A DNA stretch of 64,000 nt from Lasiosphaeris hirsuta. Its lineage: Eukaryota; Ascomycota; Sordariomycetes; Sordariales; Lasiosphaeriaceae. Positions 42,001 to 53,400 of this stretch are shown here, one piece after another. Both the position numbers and the translations under genes were made by a program. Location: positions 2,356,001 to 2,420,000 of the forward strand of contig JAUKUA010000004.1 of NCBI GenBank assembly GCA_030549175.1. Direction: 5' to 3'. Within the stretch, counting starts at the first letter, position 1. The number at the start of each line of letters is the position of its first letter. The notes beneath the pieces were generated by a model. It ran no database searches. It was not told the origin of the DNA and was given only the letters and a program-made list of their open reading frames with translations.

Positions 42001-44956
42001 GAGAGATACTCGAAACTGAAGTGTCAGTGATGTGACGCCCCAGCCACACGCAGGGAGAAGAAGAGGCAGCACCAACCGTCCAGTGGTGCGGTGTCGGCCC
42101 TTGGCAGTGGATCCCCAGGCTGATTGATGATATTGAGGAAATGTTTGGAGGTTCATTATATATAGCGGTTGGTGCTATTGTTGCGCCGCTAGCTACCCAA
42201 AACAAGAGACGTGGTCTTGGGCTTGAAAGTAGCTTCCTCAATCGGGGGCGCCGAGGACCAAGGTGGCAGGGGGAAGGGGAAGGAGGAAGGGCAAGGCGAA
42301 CTGGCGAATTCCACGGCGGCCAACAAGACTAGCCCAGACGCATCCCACAAAGATAATGCGCCATGGCATCCACAATCGACGCAGTAGTGTCGACACCATC
42401 TTGACTATCACTGAAATTCGACGGGGGTTCAGCTGCCCTTTTCAGAGGTGAGACCCGTCGTTGGTGGCGGTGTTTCTGTTTACTCAGCCAAGGGCTGCGA
42501 GTCGCGGGGGATTGCTGATGGCCCATGGCCTAACACCCGGCGGCCGCTCGTGTGGTCGTGAGGTTGGGGTTGTGGGTTCGTGGGCGCTCATCTCGCGGAT
42601 TCGTGAGGTGGGCGGCAACGGGGCCCACGGCGCAGCCCGCGCGCCATGGTCCGGGAAGAACCACGTCTTGTGTCAGTTCGACGGGGAGTGGAGGCTGCGA
42701 TGTTGTGATGCTGTTGCGGCTCAGTCGTGTGCCCTTGTGCCCGTGTGCTTGTGGCCCAGGCACGGTGGGGGAGGCAGAAGGGGAGACGAAGCGCTCCAGA
42801 TGGCCAAGTTGGGTAGCAAGAAGGGTGCCCTGTTGTGCCCTGCTGTGCCCTCGCGTGCCCATTCTGGCACATTGCACTATTCGTTGGCGCCTTAGAGTCC
42901 AGCCGAGGACGCGGAGGAGCGGGCAGTTGCGTCATTTCCCTCGGACGCTGGGTTGCGGGAGTCGTGTGTAAGGTGACCAGGTGTCCGGCATGCTCAATTG
43001 CCATGGCACCCGTTGCACCGTTTGGCAGGTTCCAGGTATGGCGGTATGGCGGTATGTGCAATGTGGATGTGTCTCGGCCGGGGGGGCCTTATTAAGAGGA
43101 CTGGGGCGGGCCCGGTTTTGGACGAAAAAAGAAACGGACGATGATGTTGCTGGCGGGTCGAAGGCTGTCGCTGGCTGGAGGGGGACCGCTTCTGCTTTTC
43201 TTAGCAGTATGGCAGGTCGGGCGGCGCCAAGAAGGCGAGCGATTGCACCCTTCCGATCGGGTCCTGAATGTCGCATGCCCAGGGCAAATGCCCAGGTGAT
43301 TTTTTAGCACCGTTTCGCGCGTGGCCGCGTGCCAGCTCACGCTCAGCGCCACGGCATCTCTGGGCAGCCCTGGTGGCCAGATTGGAAAGAGCAGAAGCCA
43401 GGGCCGACCGAACGCACGGGACCGTGTGCGCCTACTAACAAGCCCAACGGAACCTCAGCAGGGAAAGTCGTCGCCCGTACCTTGCACCGCTGCTGGCCGG
43501 CAGGGGACAGGCGGTACGAGACAGCTTTGACAGCTTTGACAGCTGGTTGGACACAGACGCTCCCCAGTCCTTGGAAGTCCCAGTTGAAAAGTCCCCTGCA
43601 TCCCCGTCCCTCCTCATCCATGGCAGTTGCGCTCAACCTCTGCAAAGTTCTCTCCGTCCCGGTGCGGAATCGCAACGACACAGTCCAGTGCTGGCTGCTG
43701 GTGTCGCGAGCTGCCGGTGTCGCGAGCTGCCGCAAGTTCAGGGAGGTACTGCCTAGCCCCAGGTGTGGCGGCAGGCTTCCAAGGTCAACAAAATATTGCA
43801 GGATATTTATTCTGCGTCTCCAAGTTCTGTGCTACTATTCTATTCTGTGCTTCCATGCCGTGCCCGACTGGGTGCACCTGCCGTATCGCGAATCGCGAGC
43901 CCCAGCCGCCGAAACCGGGAAAGTTGCCTCGCTGGAACTGCGCCTGCCCAGTCAGTCGCGGCGGAGAAGCAGCGCTCCACTGCTAGTGGCCCCTCGCCGC
44001 CTGTGCCCTGTGCCTGCTGCCCGTTGTCCGCCCTCGAGGCCCTGTGCCTTGGCCGACGGAAGCTCTATCTGAGGCTTATCTCACCACGCAACCGGCTATG
44101 GCACACCAAACGCACGCCAAAACGCACCCCAAAAAAAAAAACGCATCCCAAAAAGCCGTAGGCTCACGAGCTCGCAAGCTCGCTCTCATCTCTCGACCCT
44201 TCAGCGCATGGAACTTGTGTCGCGCCAGGCCTCCGCACACACAACCAATCCCACGACCCTGCAGGTATACACGACCCAGGCGACGGGTTGCCAGGCCTGC
44301 AGCGCACCTGCGACTGCTGCACAGCACTTGCTCTAGTGCCTCGCTGGGGGACAGAGAGGGGAGGGAACGCGAAATACGCTGCCCATGCTGCCCATGGCGC
44401 CCCTACTGCCCCTACTGCTACCCCCTCCTCTGGCTCTCTCGACACCCCGGGCCGTCCTGGCCATCTTGGACCACGCCGAGACACCCTGGACGCCCTTGCA
44501 TGGCGACGGCGGCGGGCAAAACGGGGCCAAACGGCCCTTCCGAGAGTACTCACTACATGGCCATGGTGGGATGGATCCACGCGTGCTCTGCAAGAATCTG
44601 AGAACTGATGTAGCCTTCTCTCCCCCCATTGCTGTCCCCCATCTGTCACATCACTCTCACCCGTCGGTCGGTCGCTGTGTGGCGCCGTTTCGAGCGGCCG
44701 CGATCATGGAACCGATTTAAAGCTTCGGGAGCCTCCCGCACTGCGACTCCTCCAGCTGGTGTTACATTCCCCTGGCACGCAACGAACACGTCCCATCTTA
44801 TATCCAGACCGTCCGGCGCACATCGCAACCACGGGAGCCCCATTTCGCATAGCACTGTGTTCTGAAGACCGAAATTTCATAGGCGCGCTCATCCATTGTG
44901 CCCATACTTGCCCCCATACCACCAGCCTGCTCTCTCACGAGCCCAAGAAGCCCACC
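39028..44956. other. 5.9 kb with no supported gene; short local repeats
   Basis: The largest gap in the window. It becomes strongly GC-rich after about 42.4 kb, so many long chance ORFs occur on both strands; none shows a domain, splice structure or consistent codon use. Local repeats include a G-run near 39752-39766, TGCCCT-type units about 42826-42863, ACAGCTTTG units at 43521-43545, and CCCCTACTG-type units near 44400. The last few hundred bases are the presumed leader of the Clr5-domain gene. Confidence 0.5.
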
Positions 44957-45695
44957 ATGGCTGACTACTACATGCCTCGTCCGGCTCAGCACCGGTCCCA
45001 AGAGTCCTCCATGTACCGCCCGACCAAGGCCGAGGACTGGGAGCCGTACCGCGACATCATTGCCCAGCTCTACACTACCATGAAGCTCAAGGATGTCATG
45101 TTGGAAATGCAGATGATCCACCACTTCAAGGCGACGTGAGTGTTCCCCTGACAGTAGACCCCCCCTAAGCATCCCAGCATCGACTGAGACTATCGGCCCC
45201 CCCTCCCCCCCCCCCACCAAAAAGTGAGAAGCAGTACAAAACGCAGCTCAAGAAGTGGAATCTCGACACAAAGTACATCAAGGCGTCCGAGTACATGGCC
45301 ATGATCAAGACGAAGAGGCAGCGAGAGAGTGAGAACCCGCCCAAGCAGACGCGCTTCACGCTCCGCGGGCGCACCGTCGACCCCAAGGACATCACACGAT
45401 TCGAGAAGCGGGCGCTCAAGAAGGGCATGATCAAACCCGAGGACCAGCTGTATGGTCAGGGTGAGTAATCACCGGGACCAACGGCACCGGCTGGTGTCAA
45501 AATTTTCAATTGTCTTAACTAACACCCCGTAAAGAACCCATCGAGGACCTGAAATTCGACACGCCGTCGCCTGAACCGTCGCACTATCATTCGTGTGAGA
45601 CATCGCCAGAAGTTCCGCCCCTCCCCACAAGCACGCTAACAAGCCCGCATTCACCGCAAGCAGACGTCCAACCCTCCGCCCAGTATACGTACTGA
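44957..45695 (+). CDS. Small Clr5-domain protein
   Basis: Four exons (44957-45135, 45225-45460, 45535-45594, 45664-45695) with introns of 89, 74 and 69 nt; 168 aa. The Clr5 domain, named from a fission yeast silencing factor, fills about residues 25-85. It shows the typical pattern EDWEPYRDIIAQLYTTMKL, then MLEMQMIHHFKATEKQYK, then KKWNLDTKYIKASEY, ending near the first intron junction (KAT/EKQYK). In fungi this domain usually sits at the N-terminus of longer proteins, often with TPR or ankyrin repeats. Here only a basic tail with RFTLRGRTVDPKDITRFEKR and a Ser/Pro/Tyr-rich end remains. A DNA- or chromatin-related role is inferred from the family only. The final intron uses CGT/GTGAGA and GCAG; an alternative acceptor five bases upstream is possible. 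Confidence 0.8.
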
Positions 45696-46830
45696 GCCCG
45701 CCGGGGAGGGCGTACTATGATGTCGTTCGGGACGACGTCATTACGCCGACCTAGGAGATGCCAGGATTAGGTCGGGCGGCCCAACCCACGGAGCGAAACA
45801 GGAGCGGCAGAATCAAAGGTCCGGATACTAATTTGTTGGGGGGGGCATCGGGCGCTGATTCTTACTAATATCAAACCGCGGAGACACAGAACACATGAAC
45901 CTATAGAGACGGAGGTTTACTTTTCAGATTTGCAAACGATATTGACGACGACATGAACTTGGCACGGTTAGCATATTAAAACTGGGAACGTGGGATTGGG
46001 ACTCGGCCTCGGATTTAGGCTTGGGCTTTGGAAAAGGGGACTCGGATTGGAAACTGGCGTTGGATACCAACATGTACCAATGGGCATTGTGCATTTTGAC
46101 AGGATTTGGTGTGGTTTGGGGGAGGGGGATAGAGGGCATTGGTTGTTATTTTTAATCTTTTGTTTTCGATTTTGTTTCTTTCGGGACTCGGCGGGCTCGG
46201 GCTGGGTGCTGGGAGGTCAAGGTTGGTCGGTCGCATTCGACAAATCATTCGTTTCACTATCTATACTACGCAGGGTGCTCCTAGGAGCAGAGTCTGGCCA
46301 GGAGCCATTGGCTGGGCATGGGAATTCAAAGTGCATTTTTTTACTCTCACCTCTCACCTCTCTCACCTCACACCTCACACCTCACAGCTTCACGACAGAC
46401 TGCGCCAAGACAGAGAAAACTGCGTTGTTTGTCACATCATCTCCCCGCAGCTCCCACTGGCAACCCCGCGAGGTGAGTTGCGCAATGGATTCCTTAAACG
46501 ACTGCCTAAGTCAACCATGAACTAACGTGCATCGACAACTGCACACCCTCAGACCAACAAAAAGGCGGCCCCTGATCGGAGAGAGGGCTGCTGATAGGGG
46601 AATTAGGCAGCTAGATTCCGGCCCCCACCTGCAGATGTCTCTCTCCACTTTCATAGCTGCAACCTGCAGCGGAGAGAGCGTGTGGCCATGGAAGAGGGCT
46701 AATTACCCACCTGAATGCTCTTCACCAATTACCAAAGCGCCGGCGGCGGTGGTGCAGCGGTACGAAGTGCCCCTCCCAGCGTTACGCAACAACCCACAAA
46801 CCTACAGCAAAACGGTCAAACGTCTGCCAG
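45696..46830. other. Intergenic with CTCACAC-type tandem repeat
   Basis: Between the Clr5-domain gene and tRNA-Asp. A pyrimidine-rich tandem stretch of CTCACCT/CACACCT units spans about 46344-46386. GGACTCGG-type short repeats occur near 45990-46050. No gene is supported. Confidence 0.5.
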
Positions 46831-46940
46831 TCTTCCGTAGTATAGTGGTCAGTATATGAGCTTGTCATCATGGTCTCTCCTCTTCACGAGGGAAGACAAG
46901 GACACCGCTCGGGACCCGGGTTCAATTCCCGGCGGGAAAG
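46831..46940 (+). tRNA. tRNA-Asp(GTC) with ~38-nt intron
   Basis: The acceptor TCTTCCG/CGGGAAA has one mismatch (C2-A71) and a G-U pair. The D arm is GTATAGTGGTCAGTAT, the anticodon stem TGAGC/GCTCG encloses TTGTCAT (anticodon GTC), and the T arm is CCGGG TTCAATT CCCGG. About 38 nt between the anticodon loop and the 3' anticodon stem form a long intron, itself containing a CCTCTTC...GAGGGAAG-type pairing. The elements are in canonical order, so the gene may be functional despite the acceptor mismatch. Confidence 0.78.
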
Positions 46941-48147
46941 GTCTCGAGGAGAGGGTGTTTTCCTTTTTGGAGTTTTGTTGCCCTTGGGAGGGGGGGATAA
47001 CGACTCAAAGCCTAGACCCTCAGCGTCACATCGTCTCTGTCCCCAACTCGCTTAGCCCTTCTTCACGCTGTGCTACTACTCGTAAGGGAAGTGTACCCGC
47101 TATCACTTTTTTCCCCGTTACCAGTCACTGAGTCACACAGCCAAGGCACGACACGTCCATTATACCGCAATTACTAAGCTACCTAGGTACCCCTTTTTGC
47201 ATCATTGCTAGGTACTACCTTGTCTTATCTCAACCCGCACTGCCCCTATCGGCCCGGTTGGAGGCGGCCCCGGCGCCGGGCAAGGGTTAGGGCTCCACGG
47301 CTCCTTGTGCCGGGTCGGGTCGGCGGAAGTGGCGAGTTCGGCATGGAGCGCGGTGCCACATCGGCAGCCATTCCATGGTGATTTTTTTCTTTTTTTCTTT
47401 CATGCTGGGTTGATAGTTGAAGGCAAAACGGAGGCGTGGTGACCGTTTTTAGTATTCCGATTTTCGGCTGTTACCTGACTCCTAGATCCCTGGTGAACAT
47501 GCCGACGGAGGTTAATGCTAGCTCTGTGTCTAAATCCGACACTATCTAATTGGCGGCCAGAGCAAAGTCCGTTCCTGGTTTTTGCTGGGATTCGTGGAGT
47601 TATCGGTAGGAATTAGCGGCGGAGATCGGAGGGTTGAGACGGGACCGGTGCCGCGCCGTGCCTTGCCGTGCCGTGCCCTGGACTTTGTGCTTTTTTTCAT
47701 GCTACAGTGCTACAAGTAGCGGGTGCGAGGAAGGATTAGGGCATTGTTTAATTGTTATCTTTAGTAGTAGAATTGCTATCTTTACTAGTAGGATTCTGGT
47801 ACTTATGTTGGCAACCTAGCTGAACTTGAAATCAAGGTAACTGGCATCATCAACTTTAACCTACGGATGTTTTTTTTTTTTCATCTTTTTTTCATGTTGG
47901 TCATTTCATCATTCATGTTACTTCCAGTCACCACCGTGACTCCGAGTCGATCCCCTAAACCCAACTTGGCTAGGCGAAGACTTTGGTGGGATATCACAAG
48001 CTTGCTGGCGTACCCTTGAAACAGTGAGATCCCAATTTCAAACTCCGTCACATCATTCAGTTTCAAACACCACCCTCACACCCCGAAAAAGAACTGTTGT
48101 AGCTGAAAACCCGTCTATCACCCTACCCCCATCACAGTCCCTAATCC
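46941..48147. other. Intergenic, no gene seen
   Basis: Spacer downstream of tRNA-Asp and 3' of guanine deaminase. It has a GCCGTGCC-type tandem stretch at about 47648-47681, a 12-nt T-run near 47871, and scattered CCTAGGTA strings. No credible ORF. Confidence 0.5.
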
Positions 48148-49581
48148 CTAGCTGTGAATCCGCTCATGCACCAAGCGCCCCCTGACCCAGACCTTCTTGG
48201 TATTCCGGTCGTCTCCGTTGTACACCCACTTGGCCACGCGGTCAGGCCAGCTCTCCCAGCCAAAGACATCCACGTTCCCATCCTCCTCCGTGCCCTCGGC
48301 GACGCCCTCGACCCCGCCCTCGGCATCGACGGTGCCCAGCCCGACCAGCTGCACGTCCCAATCCATACCCACCGCGAACCCGCCCACCTCGCGCTGCAGG
48401 CCCACGACCTCGGCGCCGCCCTTGGTCGCCAGGAACAGTACCTCCTCGACCGTCAGCTTGGCGTGCTCGTCGCCGCCCATGGCCACGTGCCGGCTGACGA
48501 GCGCCGCGAGCCGCGCGGCCTCGAGCACGCTGGGGCTGTAGCCGCCGCTCATGTCGGTGCCCAGGCCGCAGCAGACGCCCTTGTCGAGCAGCCAGCGGAT
48601 GCGGGCGGCGCCGCTGGTGATGGCGCTGTTGCTGCAGGGGCAGTGCGACACCTTGGCGCCGCGGGTGGCGATGAGGTCGGCCTCGGCCTCGCCGAGGTGC
48701 ACGGCGTGCGCGAGGATGGTGCGGTCGGTGAGCAGGCCGAAGGCGTCGTAGACGGACGCGTACGAGTCGTCGGCGGCGCCCGTGGACGAGGGCGGGAAGA
48801 GCTCGTGCACCAGCGCGATCTCGTTCTTGTTCTCGCTGATGTGCGTCTGGATGGGCAGGTCCGGGCGCTCGGCGGCGAGGGCGCCCAGGCCGCGCATCAG
48901 CGGACCCGAGCAGGACGGGGCGAAGCGCGGGGTCAGGCACGGCCGCACCAGCTTCATGCCCGGGTCGACCGACTCGATGTAGGCGATGCTCGCGCGCGTG
49001 GCGGCCAGGGCGGCGGCCGGGCTCTCGTCGCGGTAGTAGGCCGGCGACAGCTGGTCCATGCACACGCGGCCGATGAGGGCGCGCTGGCCGGCGGCTAGGC
49101 ACAGGTCGGCCAGCAGGTTGGTCGAGGCCACGTCGACGGTGGCGTAGTACGCGGCGCAGGTGGTGCCGTGCGACAGCGTCTTGCGAATCACGCGGTTGTA
49201 CACCTTGCGGGCCTTGGCCGGGTCCGAGAGGGACGCCTCCAGCGGGAAGGTGTAGGTGTTGAGCCAGTCCAGCAGCGTCGAGTTGCCGAAGATGCCCACG
49301 TTGGGGTACTGCGAGGCGTGCAGGTGCGTGTCAATAAAGCCCGGAAAGAAAAACTGGCCGTCCTTCGCCTTGACGACATCCACGTCGGCCTCGGCCCAGC
49401 CCAGCCTAGGAAGCAACGTCTCGACGGCCTTGGCGACATCGCCGGCGCCCTGCTCGATGGCGACCATCTTGCCGGCCGCATCGACAGCCACGGCCGTGTC
49501 GTGCAGGTACTCGAGCTCGTCGAGCGTCTTGCTGTGGACAAGCGAGCCCCAAAATATCTTGTTCTTTGCTGGCGCCGCCAT
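48148..49581 (-). CDS. GUD1: Guanine deaminase
   Basis: Intronless, 477 aa, as expected for the family. It hydrolyses guanine to xanthine and ammonia in purine salvage/catabolism. It is an amidohydrolase with the metal ligands in place: H86 and H88 (DTHLHASQYPN, the guanine-deaminase version of the HxH motif), H247 (QTHISEN, with E250), and D343 (GTDMSGG). The HAVHL segment (H292, H295) and SHCPCSNS near 312-319 also match guanine deaminases. GVCCGLGTDMSGGYSPS is the family signature near the active site. Very high third-position GC leaves long antisense frames open, which are not genes. The start is the first ATG of the frame. There is no cofactor gene or operon-like context nearby. Confidence 0.94.
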   Translation of the reverse strand: MAAPAKNKIFWGSLVHSKTLDELEYLHDTAVAVDAAGKMVAIEQGAGDVAKAVETLLPRLGWAEADVDVVKAKDGQFFFPGFIDTHLHASQYPNVGIFGNSTLLDWLNTYTFPLEASLSDPAKARKVYNRVIRKTLSHGTTCAAYYATVDVASTNLLADLCLAAGQRALIGRVCMDQLSPAYYRDESPAAALAATRASIAYIESVDPGMKLVRPCLTPRFAPSCSGPLMRGLGALAAERPDLPIQTHISENKNEIALVHELFPPSSTGAADDSYASVYDAFGLLTDRTILAHAVHLGEAEADLIATRGAKVSHCPCSNSAITSGAARIRWLLDKGVCCGLGTDMSGGYSPSVLEAARLAALVSRHVAMGGDEHAKLTVEEVLFLATKGGAEVVGLQREVGGFAVGMDWDVQLVGLGTVDAEGGVEGVAEGTEEDGNVDVFGWESWPDRVAKWVYNGDDRNTKKVWVRGRLVHERIHS

Positions 49582-50421
49582 ATTGCCTTGTTTCTCACGG
49601 GTTGCCGGTAGTATGTCGTCGTCCCGGCCACTCGGTCAGTCGGGATGGGTCTTCGCACGCGGGGGGCTGGATGTGTGTCGAGTGCATGTATGAGTGTATG
49701 TATGCCTTTATTTTTGCCTTTTGCTTCTGTGCCGCTGCAACTGCCCGAGTAAAAACACAAGTTGAATTCGACAAATGGGGTTATGGTTACAAGTGCGGAG
49801 AGGGTGATGTGGAGAAGGTGGCTTTATCTACGGTGCTCAGATGCTAGCTTGCTGGTGCTGCGCTGCTGCTAGCTGTCAAGGGAAGCTCCAGCTTGCTTCG
49901 GTCCAAGATTGCGACTTGCGACTGTGGGCGTGTGCCGCCGGGTGGGTCTCGCGGCCAGCGCCGGCACCCGCCCGCGTGCGCAAGGGACGGCACGGGCAGC
50001 TGCCCGATGGCCCCCCTTCAGCCACTGCCCCTCCCTCCCACTCCGGGTCCCAGCCCATGATTGGCTCCCGCCAGCTGACTACACGGCGTGCATGTCCAAA
50101 GCGAGGCTAAGAAACACATCGCGGCCCGGATTGGTCTGCGTCGCCCACGATCCGAATCTCCTATCTGGGGCATCTTGAGCGCATTGATAAGGGAACGCCG
50201 ACCTCCGTTTGCACTGCACTGCTATTTTTGCTTTGTTTACGACTTCACCCTGTCCAATTGTATCAAACAGTAACACAAGCTCTAAGATGCTGCTTTCTAC
50301 CTCATCTACTTGGCCGCTCTATGCGGACTCCTCAAGTATCGCCACTTCTCTAAACATCATGTACATCCGCGCGCACCTATCCCAACTATTAAAAACATCT
50401 CTTCACACAAGCATCATCGTC
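49582..50421. other. Intergenic between guanine deaminase and FAS2
   Basis: Upstream of the guanine deaminase gene (minus) and 3' of FAS2 (minus). It is GC-rich near 49940-50060, AT-richer nearer FAS2. No gene or RNA was recognised. Confidence 0.5.
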
Positions 50422-53400
50422 TCATAACTGAGCTGTCGCAATCGACGCAGCGTGGCTGTCTGTGTACGAAATCGACACGCTCACGTTCTTGATCCCTGCC
50501 TTCTTGGCCGCCGCCAATGCGTTTCCGTGGAGCTGTGGCGGTTAGTACGTGTAGCAGACAAACATGTATCATGAGGCGCAACTAACCTTGACGGTGGGGC
50601 TGCCATTCTTATCAGACAGGATCTCAATGTCCTTCAGCGCCGCGCCAGCTCCCTTGCTCTGCACCCCCAGCGACTTGAAGACGGCCTCCTTGGCGCTCCA
50701 CCTGCCCGCAAACGACTTTTGCGGTGACCGCCCTGTGCCCGAAGCCATGCAGTACTTGAGCTCACCCTCGGTGAAGTTGCGCTCGAGGAAGCTATCGTTG
50801 TCGGTGTTGATCGACACAATCTCCTCCACGTCGAAGCCCACCCGCGTGTTCGTGCTCTCCAGCTTCCGCGCCTCACGGCTCAGCACGGATACTAGCGTCT
50901 CCTTGTTCTCCGACGGCGTTCCATTCTTCTCCGAGAGCTTCATGAAGTTGGTCGGGAAGGTGAGCGCTCCCGTCTTCTTGTCCTCTGTCACACGGGCATC
51001 CGGGTTCAGGAGCACCGAGCTCAGCTGCTCATCCGTGTACGGCGAGTGATCCTTGGCCACGAATAGCGTGTTGTTGATCAAGCCGTTATGGAAGAACCGG
51101 TACGCCTTCTTTTGCCGAGCCTCGACCTTGGTGCGGTATGCGTTGAAGGCCTGCTCATCGAGAGTGGCATACAGGTACTTGGGGTGCACACCGATAGCCT
51201 GGGCACCCTTCTGACCAAAACCGAAAGAAGTGACGGAGAAGGCCTTGACACCATCCGTCTGGATGGCGTGGCTTGGGTAGACAATGTAGTCATACTGCTC
51301 CATGATCTGATCGACGTTGTCCGCGTTGCGGTTGCCCGGCACGAGACCTGTGTTGAGCACTTGCAGGCAGCCGTTCATCATCCAGGCACCAGCAGCACCC
51401 TTGGGGTGACCTGTCAGGTACTTCTGGAATATACCAAGCACCGCGTTGCCCTTCTTGCGGCCGAGGTGGGCCATTTGCTGGCAAATAACCGAGGACTCGT
51501 TCTTGTCGTTGGCCTTTGTCGATGTTCCGTGGAAGGATGCGACGTCGAGGTCGTCGACAGTGAGGCCCCACGTAGCGAGGGCTCCGCGCAGGGGAGCGAT
51601 GCTGGGGTCGCTCTTCCAGAAGTTGTTGCCGAAGCTGCGGAGAATCTCCTTGGTTTGCCTCCCGGCCTCCTTCTCCGTGTGTCTCGCCCGATCAGCGATG
51701 TACTCGGCAATCTCGGCCTGCGACCGACCATCCGACTTGAGCGCGTCGGCCTCGCTAGCAAGGTACTGCAGCTCGGCCTCCTTGTCCTCTTGGATCTGCT
51801 TCGTGCGACGCTCTATCTGTCGGCGCCTGTACTTCATGTCCAGCAACGGCGATGGGAACTTGCCGGGATGCTCGCGGGCTGTGGTGAGGACACCTTGGCC
51901 GGGGGCGGGAACCGAGCGGCCAATCTTGTCCGAAGCTGTTGTAGTAAGCGCGAGAATGCCGTGGATGGGCACGCCCATGTCGAGGGCGAGTCTCGCGGTC
52001 ATGATTACCTGGACACCGCAACCCTGCGATTCCATGAAGCCGTTTCTCGTCGTTGTAGTAGGTCGCGACATCTCCTTCGGCGTGCGGCCGTGGGCGAACT
52101 CGTCAACGGCATTGCTGGTCGCCTTCATATTGGCAAACTCATACGAGCCCTCCTCACCAAAGTCATCGAATCCACCGACAAAGCAGATGCGTGCCTTGCC
52201 CTCCATGATGGTCTCGTAACCGATGTCGACCGACTCAACAGCAGTGGCGCAGGCGCCAACAGGCGTCTTGATCGGGCCAGATGACGAAATCAGCAACATA
52301 TTCACCCAAGCAGCCATAGTGTTGATGAATGACTCTTGCAGAATGTCGTTCTGGAGCGGCTTGTCCAAGTATCTGTCGCGATGCATGCCGCGGAGAGCAG
52401 CCGCACCACCCATGCCGGAACCGATGCAGTTACCCACCTCGGAAACGTGCACGTACTTGTAGAACTCGTACGGATCAGTGATTCCTGATGACAGAAGAGC
52501 CTCGACGGTAGAGACGAGCACAAAGAGGGCCACAGGGTCGACCTGAGAGATGATGTCGTCGGGGACGCCATAGCGCTTGGCGTCCCAGCCGGTGGGGATC
52601 TGGCCAGCGACGAGGCGGTCAAACCGCAGTGCCTTGGGAATCCAAAGAGAGGCACCCTTCTTCATGCGAACGGTGTACTGTCCGGTCTCGGGGATCTCAA
52701 AGATCTCCACCTTGTCGCCGTGCTCACGCTTGAACTCCTCGGCGGTGTCCTTGGACGCCTCAAAGGGGTCAAGATCCTCCTCAATCACAACCTCATGGAG
52801 CAGCTGCTTCTTGTTCGGGTCATATCCGCGGAACAGCTCGGGCTCGATCAGGCGAATACCGGAATGCTCCAGAACGTACTTCTCGTACTTGGGCTTGACA
52901 TCCTTGTCGTCGACCGGCTCGCCAGTCTTGGCGTCGACCCAGCCAGAGTATGGCTTGCCCTTGATAGGTCCATTGTGGTTCTTGATGAGACCCATGATCC
53001 AGGCCATCTCGATGCAGCCCTCGAGAGAGAACTCGCCATGCGCCTCCATCTCCCAGCGCGTCCGCGAGTTACCCCAGGGGCCAACTTCGGCAAAGCCAGT
53101 GACGACAACAACCTTCTCCAGGTCGACCATGCCCTTGAGGTTATCGTTGAGGGGCGCAATATCGGCCTTCCAATCGGGAAGAGCCGGGAACTCAAACTTG
53201 ATGTTGGCACGTGGCTCAATCACCTTCTTCTTGTAGAGCGCCTCGGAGTCCTCTCCGTTGATGATCTTGTTCTCGGCCGAGGTCTCCTTAGTGACAGCCT
53301 GGCGGATTTCGCTGGTCTCCATGATAGTCTTGCGCTCCTTGGTCATGGTCTCGTTGAGATTGGTGATGAATTGGAGACCACCGTTCAAGTCGGCAAAGAC

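Noticed and set aside
43329..44072. 247-codon plus-strand frame in the GC-rich gene-poor block
   Set aside because: No conserved motif, frequent Cys/Trp/Arg as in random GC-rich translation, and equally long frames in other phases.
48154..49102. Long frames on both strands overlapping guanine deaminase
   Set aside because: Produced by very high GC at third positions; the Arg/Ala/His-rich translations are typical shadows.
51088..52284. 398-codon open frame antisense to FAS2
   Set aside because: Shadow of the FAS2 ketosynthase region; composition only, no domain or splice logic.
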